Part shown: positions 44,174 through 55,945 of the stretch, piece after piece
Layout: every line of letters starts with the position of its first letter
Numbering within the stretch: the first letter of the stretch is position 1
Assembly (NCBI GenBank): GCA_034359265.1
Contig: CP136898.1
Location: 40,261,501 to 40,325,500, forward strand
Origin: Canna indica
Lineage: Eukaryota > Streptophyta > Magnoliopsida > Zingiberales > Cannaceae
DNA: 64,000 bases
Direction of reading: 5' to 3'
Notes under the pieces: generated by a model
The model's database searches: none
Told to the model about the DNA's origin: nothing
The model's input: only the letters and a program-made list of their open reading frames with translations
Translations under genes and position numbers: made by a program

Positions 44174-45515
44174 TTATTGAATGATAAAGAAATTGTATGT
44201 ACAGGAGGAATGCTCGGCCTGAGCTTTATTTGTACTTGTTGTGGTGATTTGATTATGGCTTGAGTGCCTTGAGGGGTTGAGTCGGTGTTGCATTTGTAAG
44301 TCCCTTCTTGAGTTTGGCTCGGAGGCTTCCGCTGGTTGTTTGCCTTTGGTTGTGGAAAGTGTTTGTGGGTCATTAGGCTCTTTCTTTGGTTCGACCATCT
44401 TTGGCTTAAGGCATTCATTATAGCATCAGCGGGCTTCTTTCTGGTTGGCATGCAACACGTCTACTCCCATTTCCAAAATAGAAAACTTTAGTGCCATGTA
44501 GGGAGTGGATACGATAGCTCATAGACTGTCGTCGTAGGATCATATGATATGGGTTGGGAATGTTGATGACTAAGTATTACACATCAATTGTTTTCGCCCT
44601 TGGCTGAGTTGAACGTTGTCCTTAGCCATATGCCTCCGCGAACGTCAACCCTTTCTCTCGAGAAGCCTATTAGGTCTCTGTTGCACGGTGTAAGTGAGAC
44701 TTCTGTTAATTGAATTTTCTCAAAGGTAGAGAAGAAAAGGATGTCGGTCGAGCTGCCTTGGTCGACAAGACCCTTTTTGACAATGAAGTTTCCTACAATC
44801 ACAAAGATTACGACCGGGTCATGCAATCACAAATCGGATTCATAGAACGATATTACCGGGGTTTGGGGGGGTAAGCTGGCATGGGCAAGTGACGTTATCG
44901 ACCATAATGATTTCCCGAAGAGACCTCTTTCTGTCCGAGCTCGACTCTCTGCCTCCTGCAAATCCGCCGGCTATGTAGTTGATGACTCCTCCGAGCTTGT
45001 TTCTTGAGCGATCGATCGTTCTCCCTATGGGAATTCGAAGGTGTCCGACTTCATCATCGAGGGTCATGGCTCCTGCTCTGACCTCTCTCTCTGGTGATGG
45101 ATGTATTTATCCAAATGTCCTACGTGGACTGATTCTTCAAGTTGATCTCCGAGCATTACACAATCCTCGGTAGTGTGTCCATAAGTGTCGTGAAATGGGC
45201 ACTTCTTGCTCATATTGGCATTAGAGGGCAACTTTAGTTTTCCCGCGTTGGTGGGGTATTTGATAAGTTTCAAGTGGTAGATATCACAAAGGATGGTTTC
45301 CTTCTTAGTGTTGAAAGGACTGTGCCTTTCGAATTGGGAACTTGGGCGAGGTGGTGACCTCGGTCCTCTGTCGTTGCTCCGCTCGTGTTGGTTGCGGTCT
45401 TCACTTTTTTTGTCTGCCTTCTTAGATTTTTTTGTCTTCGACGCAGCTTTGAGATTTTGCCAGTCAGCCTTTTTGGCTTCTTAGAGTTATTCCATTTTTA
45501 TGAAGCTAGCGGCCT
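44174..45515 (-). pseudogene. Tat-type gypsy gag-protease remnant
   Basis: Reading 45515 down: the C-terminal part of gag (KADWQNLKAASK), then FNTKKETILCDIYHLKLIKYP, a zinc-knuckle-like CPFHDTYGHTTEDCVMLGDQLEE (about 45205-45140), the GGFAGGRESSSDRK stretch, and the protease VDQGSSTDILFF (about 44765) with a later VLHANQKEARRCYNECLKPK stretch (about 44450). This matches the gag-PR end of Tat/Athila-like Ty3/gypsy polyproteins. RT, RNase H and integrase are absent downstream; tandem repeats follow directly, so a large deletion is likely. Several in-frame stops occur. Confidence 0.8.
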
Positions 45516-45519
45516 TCTA

Positions 45520-45721
45520 GATAAACTAGATAGACACTTGTGTTTGTATCGGTATTACTCGTGCTTGCTTAATTGCTATTTACTCGCTTCCACATTCATC
45601 TAGTTTAATTGAGCTCTTACCTAAGCAATCAAGAAATGGTTAAAACCGAATTTTGGCCAAAGTTTAGCGAACACACTATTCAACCCCCCCCCCCCCATAG
45701 TATACGTCATTTCAACTTACA
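45520..45721 (+). repeat. Truncated 5' LTR end of the copia-type element
   Basis: Its last ~120 bp (GAAATGGTTAAAACCGAATTTTGGCC ... CAACTTACA region) match the end of the LTR at 54195-54270, with an added C-run at 45686-45697. The left boundary is approximate. Confidence 0.75.
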
Positions 45722-45723
45722 TT

Positions 45724-45735
45724 TGGTATCAGAGC
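45724..45735 (+). other. Primer-binding site, tRNA-Met (copia-type)
   Basis: TGGTATCAGAGC two bases after the LTR end CA at 45721. Confidence 0.88.
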
Positions 45736-46439
45736 AAGGTTGTAGTTTGAGATTTAACCATCACTACTACCTCTAGCCTCGATCCTAGAATAGCACTAGA
45801 GTCAGTAGTATCTTGTCACACCCCAACTCAAGATCACATGACCGGCCAGGGTATACGTGCTTATACCCCACAGCCTAAATCATGCACATGCCAACTCAAC
45901 AATAAAACATAGCGGAAAGAAATAAACAAGTTTTATTTCAAATAGAAAACCATACAGAATTCATTATAAGTAAGTTTAGCAAAAGTACAAAGTGTGAAAA
46001 TAATAAATAAAGACCAATAGACCACCAATAATGAAATCCAAAATAAATGACATAAACGTCCCCAAGGGACTACAACTCCGAAATGCCAAAACATAGTGCA
46101 TGACAAACTACTACAGACTCGACTACGACCCGGCCTAACTAGGACTGCTATGAGATCAATGTAGCTCCTCTGCTCTCCAGCTGCGCCAAGTGCTCCAACC
46201 CACCTCACCGGTCAAGCTCTACAAAATAAAAACAAACGACAATGGGTGAGTTCGAGAGAACTCAGTGAGCGGTTCTTTCAACCCCCACAAAAAAACAACA
46301 CAAATATGATGCCTAAAGCAAAACTCCTAACTCACACAGGAAAAGGTCACAAGGAAGTGACCAGCTAACAGGCCATCTGGCCACTACCTGCCCGAAGGCA
46401 TCCAACACCCAAATGGTGAAGACCAACAGGCCTAAGTCT

Positions 46440-46880
46440 ACCATGCCCTAAGGCAACAAAACATACTAGGATAATCGGGAAGGCCCTCCGAACTTATCCT
46501 AATATAAAGAAACTCGGAAGCAATCGAGAATGCCCTCCGAACTTGCTCCATGAGACGTGAAGGAACAATCGGGAATTGCCCATCCGAACTTGCCCATTTA
46601 AGATATCACAAGAATAATCGGGTAGGTCTCCGAACTTATTCTTTAAAAGCACCTCGGGAATAATCGGGTAGGCCCTCCGAACTTATTCCATGAGGCTAAC
46701 CGGAACAATCGGGATTTTCCCATCCGAACTTGCCCCTTTAAAATATCATAGGAATAATCGGGTAGGCCCTCTGAACTTATTCCTTAAAAGCACATCGGGA
46801 ATAATCGGGTAGGCCCTCCGAACTTATTCCACGAGGCTAACCGGAACAATCGGGATTTGCCCATATGAACTTGTTCCACG
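46440..46880 (-). repeat. Hairpin-unit array in the solo LTR
   Basis: Inverse copies of the LTR hairpin units, here with arms GGAATAA / TTATTCC, GGAACAA / TTGTTCC, AGGATAA / TTATCCT and a GAAGCAA / TTGCTCC variant. The loop differs in length from the other two LTRs (GGTAGGCCCT in place of the GGGCAAAT type) while inner TCGG / CCGA pairing is kept in most units. Confidence 0.8.
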
Positions 46881-48329
46881 GGTTGGGAATTAGTCATCCA
46901 ACTTTCGGGTTTAGCCCGCAATCTGGCTCCTCAACGAGCCTCTCCACCACTCATAAAGATATGATGCAACATGACCTAAGTCAAGTCTCTCCTACGGTAT
47001 CTTAGGGGTGTCAACTTTATTGGGAAATGTCTCAACACTCCAATACTCAACCCCAACTCCTAGACCTGTAATGTCATAAACCCGTGTGATTTTATTTCAT
47101 GCATAAACATTGTTTGTTGGTTCATAACAGATTATGCTGACCCTTTGTCCAATTTTAATTATGCAATTAAAATTTAGATCACCATGATTAGGGTTTTGTT
47201 ATAGCTTACTGTTGTGCCCGAGACTGATGTATCTAACCCGAATCTGATTTTCAGAGTGTATCCTATATTTCCAAACTATATTTTCTGGTCGAAACAATAG
47301 GTTATATGACTATGTTCAGAGAAATACACACACCACAGTAAGTATTTTAAAAACAACACAGATTCATCATCTCAGCATGAAATTCTAGCAACACTTAGTT
47401 TCTCAATGTAGCATGAAAATAAATCCAAAATTAACAAAAATTAGATTCTTAATTATCATTAAAACAAAATACTAATCTTGAGATAAATTTCTCAAATTTC
47501 ATGCTTATTAAACAAGACTAACAAGTATGAACAACACCTTAATCAAGAAACAAGCATCATGACCAAGAACTCTTCCTCAAGAACCTTCATGGCATGAATA
47601 TCAAGATCTTAATTTTACAAACATGATTTCTATCCAAAAATCACAGATTAATTACAAGGCATGCTTGAATATGTAGGAACTCAATTTAATAAGCAATTTA
47701 AGGCATGGATCTCAAGAACACCAAAAATCCTCACTTAGGTATTTCACCGAACACCTTGAGTGCACCCTCGTCTCCACCTTGGCCGAGCACCCCTAGGTTC
47801 ATCCTAGGGCTGTCAAACCCCATAGGGGAGGGTTTAGGGCCTCCTCAAACACGACAATAAAAAAGAACGGTGAAAACTCGAGAGATCGAAGGAAAACAAA
47901 TCAAAACATCCTAGCCTTCAAGAACATCTTCAAGAAATCGAAGAAACCCAAAAGGAAGGAGGGTAAAACCATTCACCTGATTAGGAAGAAGAAATCGGGG
48001 AAATTTCCAATTGGTGGCCTCCGAATCCGGCCTCAAAGGTGGCGGCAGTGGCTCGGCTCCACAAGGTGGAAAGGGCGGTGGCTCTACCAAGCTGTCGGCT
48101 TGGCTTCCAAAGGGGAGAATAAGTGAGAGGGGGGGAGGGGAGGGCTCGGCTAGGCTTGGCTCTTCTCCTCGACGGTTGGCTTCAAGGGAAGGGGGAGAGG
48201 GGCGGCGGCTGCTGGCTTGGCTCGGCGGCTGCTCTCCTCTCTCTCTTGGCTGGTGCGGCTTCAATAGGGAGCCGCCAGCCCTAGGGGGGGTTTTTATAAT
48301 CCCCTCCCATAATTCCACTTAACCACACC

Positions 48330-50862
48330 TGTCACACCCCAACTGAGGATAATGTCATCGGCCAAGGCCTACATCCTACCCTGTAGCCTACTATCTACAC
48401 TAACATCAAGAAAACCAAGACATATCGACTGAAAGAGAACTCAACATACTTTATAAAAGTTTGCAAGTCACAATATATAAGTTTTTCAAAACAAATAGAA
48501 ACATCAACATCAAAACCAAATAGTCAAATATCAAGTTTTACTATTCTTTTCAATTACAACTGTCAGTGCAGAAACAAAACCAACATAACTAGGCACTAGT
48601 CTAAGACTCATGGATGCCGCTACGAGATATGGCACCGCCTTCGCCCTCCAGCTGCACCATGTCGACACCAAGCTTGCTCATGCTCTGCAGAAATAGAAAT
48701 ACTGTGAGTCCACTTGGGACTCAGTAAGTGGATCAAATGAACCTCCACATAAGCCTCGGTCATGCATATATATCATATAAGGTAATAAAGGAATATACAA
48801 GGAGGTAAAATTTATTTCTAATGCGACTACAGACCCTCAACGGATCCATCAACATCAATTGTACATGATAACCTGCTACCTCGGCTTATCAAGCCTTCGG
48901 CATTCGGCCCTCAGGCCTTCTCATCGAACCATATCCCGGCTACCACCGTCCCTACCATATCAGGTAGTATCATACTGGCCATCGGCCACATCATCTCAAG
49001 ATGCAAGCAAATAATCTCGGGCCGTCGACTAGGATGGTCCACTAGTTTTCGGACATCGTCTGGGGTAAGGATAGCTAGTCCCACCCAACTGGAGTCTGGC
49101 ACCTAGCGGGCCCGCTGGCGCACCTCTAGACCCAATTGGCCGAGTTGGGCATTGGTCATCTCTGACCTCCTCGCCCATCGGCGGACCATCTCAAGCACAT
49201 TACACAATCAATATCCTAGGGTTTTCATATATACACACATCGGGCCTTTGCCCGTATCTGGCCTATGTCTGGCTACTAGGTCAACAGTTTATGCCACCCT
49301 TTCAATATATATGCACGTACGAGCTCTAAGTTTTCAAAAGTATACAAGCAGACGTAGAAGTGTTATCGTCTCATAACTAAGTTTCCATAGATGTGCTATG
49401 AACATCTAGTGACGCCTTACATGTTGCCTATCCTCCTACACTGTCTTAGGTGAGAATTTCCATGAATCGACCTTGGAATACCATCCGAGAACATTTAGGG
49501 CAGCATGTATAATCCAAAGAAAAATGTGCAAATATTGTAACATTCATCATATATGACCATAATATTTATACATAACAATTCTTATACTACCTTAGGAATA
49601 TTAGCACAATAAGGAGCAGCTATCTAGCATGGCAAGGTAGGTAATGAATTTAAATAACATGTATGAAATACAAAATATGGTAACAATGTCAACATCCAAA
49701 GTTTAAGGATCTAATGCTAAGTATGGTTACAAAACTAGCATTTCTACAATTCAAAATCAATTAAGCTACTTGCTAAGTTTGGTGTTCTTCCTAAGTATTG
49801 TCATATCTTTATGTGTGATCCTTAAAATCATGAAATTTCCATCTAAAGCAAGACTCTCCTCCTCTCCCTAACCTTGGCCGAACCATGAGCAAGGAGGACC
49901 TTGCTCGGCCAAGGTCCTTGGGGTAGGAAAAGAGGGAGGAGACTCTAGCTATACCTTTACCTCTTCAATTCCGCATACAATTTAAATACCAATGAACTAC
50001 TTAATCTTCCCCTCACCCTTGGCCGAACCCTCTTCATGAGTTGTAGGGTTCATTCGGCCACTTCAAGGGAATTTAGAGAGGGCACACTTCATAACACGCG
50101 AGATGTTCAAAGGAACTACATCAAAACAGTGATATAAGGTCATCGCCTTCTTGCCGTCAAGGGAATCGGAGAAAATTTCGGCATGACCTTTCCCCTTTTC
50201 CCATGACTCGACAGCCCCAAGAACATGCAAATCGACTATTAAAATAGTGAGATCCGACAAGAAACTTCATAAAACAGTGAACACATGTTGTTGAAATCAT
50301 GGATCGTCGAAAAAATCACGAGAGCTCAACCTATCATCTAGGGTTCGGCCACTCGCCTCCCCCAAACCTTTTAAACATTAACCACTCACCTAGATCGCCA
50401 AGAAACAAGGATTGGGTGACGACGACTTGAGATTTTTCGGAGACGACGCGAGTTTCAGATCGATCCAAGCCCCCAATCCTCCTCCCTGCTCCTTCTCCTC
50501 TTCTCCCTTGCGGCCTTGTGCGGCTCAATGGGTGACTCGCACGGCTGCCATAAGGGGGATTTTATCCCCTCAACCATCTTTCCAAAGATGGCCTCAAGGC
50601 TCACTTAAGTCATACCCGGAACTCGACCTAAACCCAAACTCGACTTGGGTTCCAACTTAACCCATAACACGACTCGAGTTAACTTAATTTAAGGTATGAT
50701 TTCATAAAAGGAAAGTTAATTACCCAAATAGACTTCATGATCCATTAGCCGAGTCATACCTTTTCACTCAAGGTGATCCTGAGGCTCGACTCGACTACCC
50801 CCGAGTTCGATGCGCTGCACCAAAATAGATTTTTATATTAGGAAACTTTTTCGGGTCTTACA
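48330..50862 (-). mobile_element. Solo LTR nested inside the solo LTR
   Basis: Starts TGTCACACCCCAACTGAGG and ends GGGTCTTACA, with a perfect 5-bp target duplication ACACC at 48325-48329 and 50863-50867. At 2,533 bp it is a different LTR family from its host LTR, although the terminal bases are similar. It contains no genes; frames in it are spurious. Confidence 0.9.
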
Positions 50863-51780
50863 ACACCCTAACTCGCACTCTTCTCAACCTGGATCCGCAA
50901 CCCACTAACCCAAACTAACCCCAAGATAAAAATACAAGCAATAAACACATGCACATCCACATGTAACATAATCAAATAAATTAGCTATATAATTATAACT
51001 CATAATTCAACTTACCCGGGCTCGCAAGCTCGCACCGGACCACGAGTCGACTCAGCTCGACCTCGAACTAGCCCACTAGGCTGGCAAACACAAACAGTAA
51101 AAGGAAAAATAAATAAAATATCTAGGATATTACATATCTACACCCCCTAGTTTCGATGATTCGAACTTTGGTCTTTTGAAATATAGGATGTACACATATT
51201 TAAAGACTAAAGGTTTTGGTATCCTTAACATGTTAAAATTAGAATACATTGAACCTAAGGTTGGCATGCATGCTTGGAGTGAGCTTGACAAGAAAATATT
51301 TAAGTTTAATGGAGATGTCGTGAATTGACTACTTTGCACCTTACCAAATGGCATTCTTGAGAATGTCATGCATTGCTCTACGGCTTTTGATTTATGGGCT
51401 AGTTTAAATGTATTATATGAACATGCCAAAATCGAAGAGATTGTCACCTTTAATGAAGGTAGTGATGACAATGGTCATTCACCTACCCCTAATTTTGGTT
51501 TTGATGCACATAGCTCTTCTAGTCAAAGGAGCAACTCCAAGAGCCGAAAAAGAAAAGTAATTTGACATGTGTGTAAAGAAAAGGGACATGTGAAGAAAAA
51601 TTGCCCTAGCATGAAGAACAAAACAAGGAAGAGGTCAAGTGCTTCCACCTCCACTTCACACCCTCTAGCTATGACTACGAAGCCACTTCAAAAGTTAGCC
51701 TCATTGATGCAAATAATGAGGTACACTCTCATTCATCTAGTCATGATAATGATAATGATAGTATTAATCATCTAGTTTTC

Positions 51781-52973
51781 ATGATATGCCTTATGATGAA
51801 TTATTAGATGAGTGTAGAAAAATATATGCCTTGCTTGTTAAAAAGGAGAAGGAGAATAAAATGTTGAAGAAAGAAAATATAAGGCTTAATTCTTATTTGC
51901 ATGAATATTTCATTCTCTCTTCCCTTTTGGCTCTCGAACAGGTGAATTTATAAGGGCCTAAATGATATTTTTGACTAAAAAAAAGAGTCAGATTTCCCTA
52001 ATATAAGCGCCGATTATCACTACATTTACTGTAGTGGTCTATGGGTTTAAGTTCGAAAAACAATGAGTAAAGGATAAAATTTGATACTTAGCAATTTCAT
52101 GTTAAAATGCTTATTTTTGAATAAAATCATGCTAAGTTTATATTTTGATCAAATGACATTATTTCCACTTCAAATTTTATATACATGCTTTACATGACCA
52201 TACCTTAGTATTTGGAAAGTTTGAATAAAAATTGAAAACTTTTGAAAAAATAACTGATATTTATGAAAATACCATTGTATTTCAGTTATTTTTAGAAAAA
52301 TGCAGAAAAATAATATTTGACTGATTCTTAAAACTACATTTTCAGTAAAAAAAACCTAGTTTCTCTAGTAAAAATTTCAAAAATCTTGAGTAAGAATATG
52401 ATTTTATATGGATACTTGAAGTTCAATTTCAGAAATTTAAAGTATCACCCTCTTCAAGCATTCAATTTTTTGATACTTTAAATTTTTGTCAAATTTTCGA
52501 TTAAGACTTCAAATGTGATATCATAATCCTGTTTTGATATCGTTCCTATATTGACTCGTGAAAAATCATTTCTAAAATAATTTTTGATGTGTAGATCAAT
52601 ACTTGAAAATATCCATACTTGAGTGTATACATGATTTCTAGTTTTGAATTCTATCTGTCATTCTTTGATATCATGTATTGATTAGTCTCAGAATTGATAT
52701 GATGTTTTTATCCCTTATGTTGGTTGACTTCGTTTTCATGAAAACTAGATTAAGTCACAACTTTGACCTTAGTTGTCTTTTCTTGCACTTTTTGATTGAT
52801 GTCAAAAGGGGGAGAAACATATAAGTATAAGGGGAGAAACCTTTAGGAAACCATGCATATAAATAGGGGAGTTAATTTATCTAGATATAAATGTTCATAG
52901 AGGGAGAAATCTCTTGGTTGATATCCTTTATGCTTAATTGAAAATATTTTATTAAGAATGTTTGTCATCATTA
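51781..52973. other. Non-coding part of the copia-type element
   Basis: AT-rich; where pol should be, no protease, integrase, RT or RNase H motif is seen in any frame. Ends with GGGGGAGAAA-type purine tracts (from about 52808). Confidence 0.7.
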
Positions 52974-52986
52974 AAAAAGGGGAGAT
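52974..52986 (+). other. Polypurine tract (copia-type)
   Basis: AAAAAGGGGAGAT directly before the LTR start TGTTGGTCTAAGG at 52987. Confidence 0.85.
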
Positions 52987-54270
52987 TGTTGGTCTAAGGT
53001 TTTCAATTTTGGTCTTAATCTCGGTTTTGATGATAACAAACATGTAACTAATGTTTGAGCAAGATATATTTTTAGGTTTCATATCGGTTTGCGCGTGACG
53101 TCCACAATCAAAAAAATCAAAATAAATAGATAAATCAGAAGGACGCTCGTCCACGCTCGAAATCGTAGGGAAGATAGAGTTTTGGTTTAGGGTATGTAGA
53201 TTGAATCTAAAATCCTCTTTTATGATGCAAAGAACCCAAAAACCAAACCTGATACCCGAACTGATGATCAAATCGGACCGAAATTGCAGTCTGTGCAATT
53301 ATCGGTCAATTGTTCGGTCCATCGACGGTCGACCAACTAGTGATCGATGGCTCCAACGACTCGATTTTGAGCCGTTGAGTAAGGGTGTACCCTAGCCCCA
53401 TTGCTTGTTCTGCTTATTTAAACCCTTCTACAACCTTCCCTTACATTCCTTGATCATTCTTACCTTACTTGAGACATCCTTTGATCATCCCTAAGCCTCA
53501 TTGAGCCAATTCATGTGGAAACCCTAGCTTTGATTCCTCATCTCTTTGAGTATGCCTTGACTTCATTGTTTCACCATCAAAGACATCAATAGGAAGCTAG
53601 GAAACTTGTGTTGGAACTATATAGTTTATTGTTTTGATTATTGCTCTATTATTCTTGTATTTTAAGTTTGTTTTCATTGAGTTATTTTTTTTGTTTCAAG
53701 GGGTAGGTGATACGCCTTGGTTTCTAAAGTAATTGGGTGTTTAGCTTTAGAATAGTAATTGAGGTATCCTCTAGTGTTGAGGAACAAGTCCTCTTTGTAT
53801 TGTTTAGATTTCACTCAAGTTACAAAGTGTTTGGCGGTAGCCTTGGTGTAGAGGCATAAGTCCATCGGTGTACTTGTAATCTAGGATTAGAGTGTCCTTA
53901 GGAGATATTAAGGTGATAGAGTGCTCTTTGTGTGAAGGTGGAGGCTTCTAGGTGTGAAAGTGCCTTCGGTGTGAGAGTAGAGATTCTCCGGTGTAAAGTC
54001 ATCATTGTAAGGAACTCTATATCTAGTGGATTTTGTGAAATCCTAAGCGGGGGTGCTTAGGTAGTGGAGTAGGCATCGAGGCCGAACTACTATAAATCAT
54101 TGTGTTTGCATTATCTCTACTTATGTTTGTTTATTTGTCATATTTATTTTGCTTCTGCTTGCTATTAGATTTGTGAGTTGTCTAAGTTTAAAGAAATGGT
54201 TAAAATTAAATTTAGGCTAAAGTTTTAGATAACATACTATTCACCCCCTAGTGTGGTCATTCGACTTACA
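52987..54270 (+). repeat. 3' LTR of the copia-type element
   Basis: 1,284 bp, starts TGTTGGTC, contains the TTTTGATGATAACAAA phrase common at the start of LTRs of some plant copia elements, and ends CGACTTACA. It ends like the remnant at 45721. Confidence 0.85.
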
Positions 54271-54318
54271 CTTAATAACTAATTTTGATGATTGTGTGAT
54301 CCAACGCATACCTCGGGA

Positions 54319-55360
54319 CAAGGGCAGACCCACACTAGGGCCAATGGGGCATTGTGCCCCCTTGAATTTTTTTCAAAATATTAAATATTAAAGATTATTT
54401 GGTAGTTTTTAAAGATATATGATTAAATTGCATAAATACTACCAAGTTCAAACATTTAAATTAATTTATTTATAGTTTAGTGGTTAGTGGTTGTGTGTTT
54501 TGTTTATAGGTCATGTGTTCATATCTCGTCTCTATCTTTTTACGTGCATTATTTACTTTTTTTTAATAGTTGAATATAAAATTATTTTTAAAAAAAAACT
54601 CAAAATCGCTCTTTATTAATTTTTAACTTAAGTCCAAAATTTTCTCTATTCATTTCATGCTAAGCCCAAAATTTTCTCCATTGATTTTTTACCTCTAAAG
54701 CTCCTGTATTATTTCATTCCTAATATATTTTTGTATGTTATCATCCATACTCATATTATTAAGTGGTATGAACATTTGTAGATGAGTTATTAATATATGA
54801 TTGAATAATTAGTTTACTCATCAAATACTCAACAAAAAATTTAGAAAATAAATAATTTTTTTTACTTCATTCATGATTGTGAATTATATTTTAATTGAGA
54901 ACTCAAATATGAAATTAAATAACCATCTATATTAATTATATAATACATCTTCATGATGAATAAGATTTATTTTTGCAATTATGCATTCAAGTTAGTTTTT
55001 ACTTTTGGTGTAGTATCGCATATAATGTACCAAAGAATAATTATTTTTTGTATGTACTTATAATTTCGTCAATCTCTTACTAATTTTATAGTTTTCTTCA
55101 CATAGTATATTTCATAAAGTTGACCCTCAAGGCAAGCAAGACGACACCCACTCTGCGGTATAGCATGCTTTAATTGAGATGAAAGATTAAAAGAATTCTC
55201 TTTTAAGAGTGCAATAACATAATTATTTTTATTTTAAAGACTTTAGTAGTATTTTCAAAGTATGGACATAGAGTTATAAGTTGAACATATAAAATAATAT
55301 ATATTAGATTTTTTATATTTTAAATTGGGCCCCCTCGATTAAAATTCTACGTCCACACTG
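54319..55360. mobile_element. hAT-like non-autonomous element, 1.04 kb
   Basis: Perfect 8-bp target duplication CCTCGGGA at 54311-54318 and 55361-55368. Ends: CAAGGGCAGACCCACAC and the inverse GTCCACACTG, with GGGCCAATGGGGC / GGGCCCCCTCGA just inside, typical of plant hAT-type MITE-like elements. Interior AT-rich, no transposase. Confidence 0.85.
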
Positions 55361-55368
55361 CCTCGGGA

Positions 55369-55594
55369 GGAAAACTCTCGAGCCGACTTATTATCTAAGC
55401 TTGCAAGCACCAAGAAGCCTCAAAATAACATGTTAGTCATCCGACAAGTTCTCGGTCAGCCGAGCATTCAGCCGACTGACACCTCGGTCAAAGTCCAAGC
55501 AGTCGGGCAGACAACCGGCTAAAGGACCCCCCTATATAGCCTATCTCAGGCCGAGAGAGGTGCTAGAGCACATCTCAAACTAGAAAAAATTTCG
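55369..55594. other. Tat-type element sequence without motif
   Basis: Lies directly upstream of the integrase fragment and is continuous with 54271-54310 across the hAT insertion. It contains repeated CTCGGTCAGCCGA-like phrases. Nothing translatable could be assigned. Confidence 0.35.
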
Positions 55595-55945
55595 GAGGAT
55601 GACAAGCTATTACACCCTCCTCGAAGATCAACTCTATAGAAGATGCTACTCTCAGGCACTACTTAAGTGCATAGGCCATTGTGATAGCAGAAGTACATGA
55701 AGACATATGCAACAATCACATTAGAGAAATATCCTTAGCAACCAAAATCCTCTGGGTTTATACTTTCTGGCCAACCATGAAGACAGACTACATCCTGTAC
55801 GTCAAAAGGTGTGACAACCGACAAGTGTCAGAGATTCTTAGAAGTCTCACAGAAACACCCCGAGCTGTTACACAGCTCGGAGATCACTTAGCCGTTCCAC
55901 AGATGGGGAGTCGACCTCCTCGGTCCCTTTTCCCCGACCCTAGGA
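55595..55945 (+). pseudogene. Tat-type integrase, N-terminal fragment
   Basis: Broken frame YTLLEDQLYRRCYSQALLKCIGH, then EVHEDICNNHIREISLATKILWVYTFWPTMKTD, then MGSRPPRSLFPDP. This matches the zinc-binding end and the start of the catalytic core of Tat-type Ty3/gypsy integrase. It is cut at 55945 by a chromovirus LTR; the other half resumes near 60500. Confidence 0.75.

Larger units (their letters stand above)
45814..51134 (-). mobile_element. Solo LTR of the chromovirus family, itself interrupted
   Basis: Begins TGTCACACCCCAACTC and ends CTAGGATATTACA, the reverse of the LTR at 17127/36076. A perfect 5-bp target duplication TATCT lies at 45809-45813 and 51135-51139. Without the inner insertion and its duplicated ACACC it is about 2.78 kb, a full LTR length. 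No internal region is present, so it formed by LTR-LTR recombination. The hairpin array lies at 46440-46880 in inverse orientation. Confidence 0.93.
45760..51780 (+). pseudogene. Copia-type gag, split by nested LTRs
   Basis: The frame begins before the insertion (ITTTSSLDPRIALESVVS, 45757-45813) and continues after it as TPPSFDDSNFGLLKYRMYTYLK from about 51140. This is the N-terminal pattern of copia gag (UBN2-type). It goes on to ENVMHCSTAFDLWASL and a CCHC knuckle at about 51563-51605. The knuckle's first Cys codon has become TGA, leaving HVCKEKGHVKKNC. An earlier TGA follows GDVVN near 51327. A short Lys/Glu coiled segment follows at about 51830-51900. No protease or pol follows. Confidence 0.8.
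45520..54270 (+). mobile_element. Ty1/copia-type gag-only element, interrupted
   Basis: Composed of a truncated 5' LTR end (45520-45721), tRNA-Met PBS, gag (split by a nested solo LTR at 45814-51134), a non-coding stretch with no protease, integrase or RT, a polypurine tract and a full 3' LTR (52987-54270). Without the insertion it is about 3.4 kb. The gag-only content resembles non-autonomous terminal-repeat retrotransposons with a GAG domain. The 5' LTR was cut at its junction with the Tat gag remnant, so the element's own 5' target duplication is lost. Confidence 0.75.

Noticed and set aside
47911..48322. Proline-rich ORFs on both strands
   Set aside because: GC-rich LTR sequence of the solo LTR; open on both strands because of composition.
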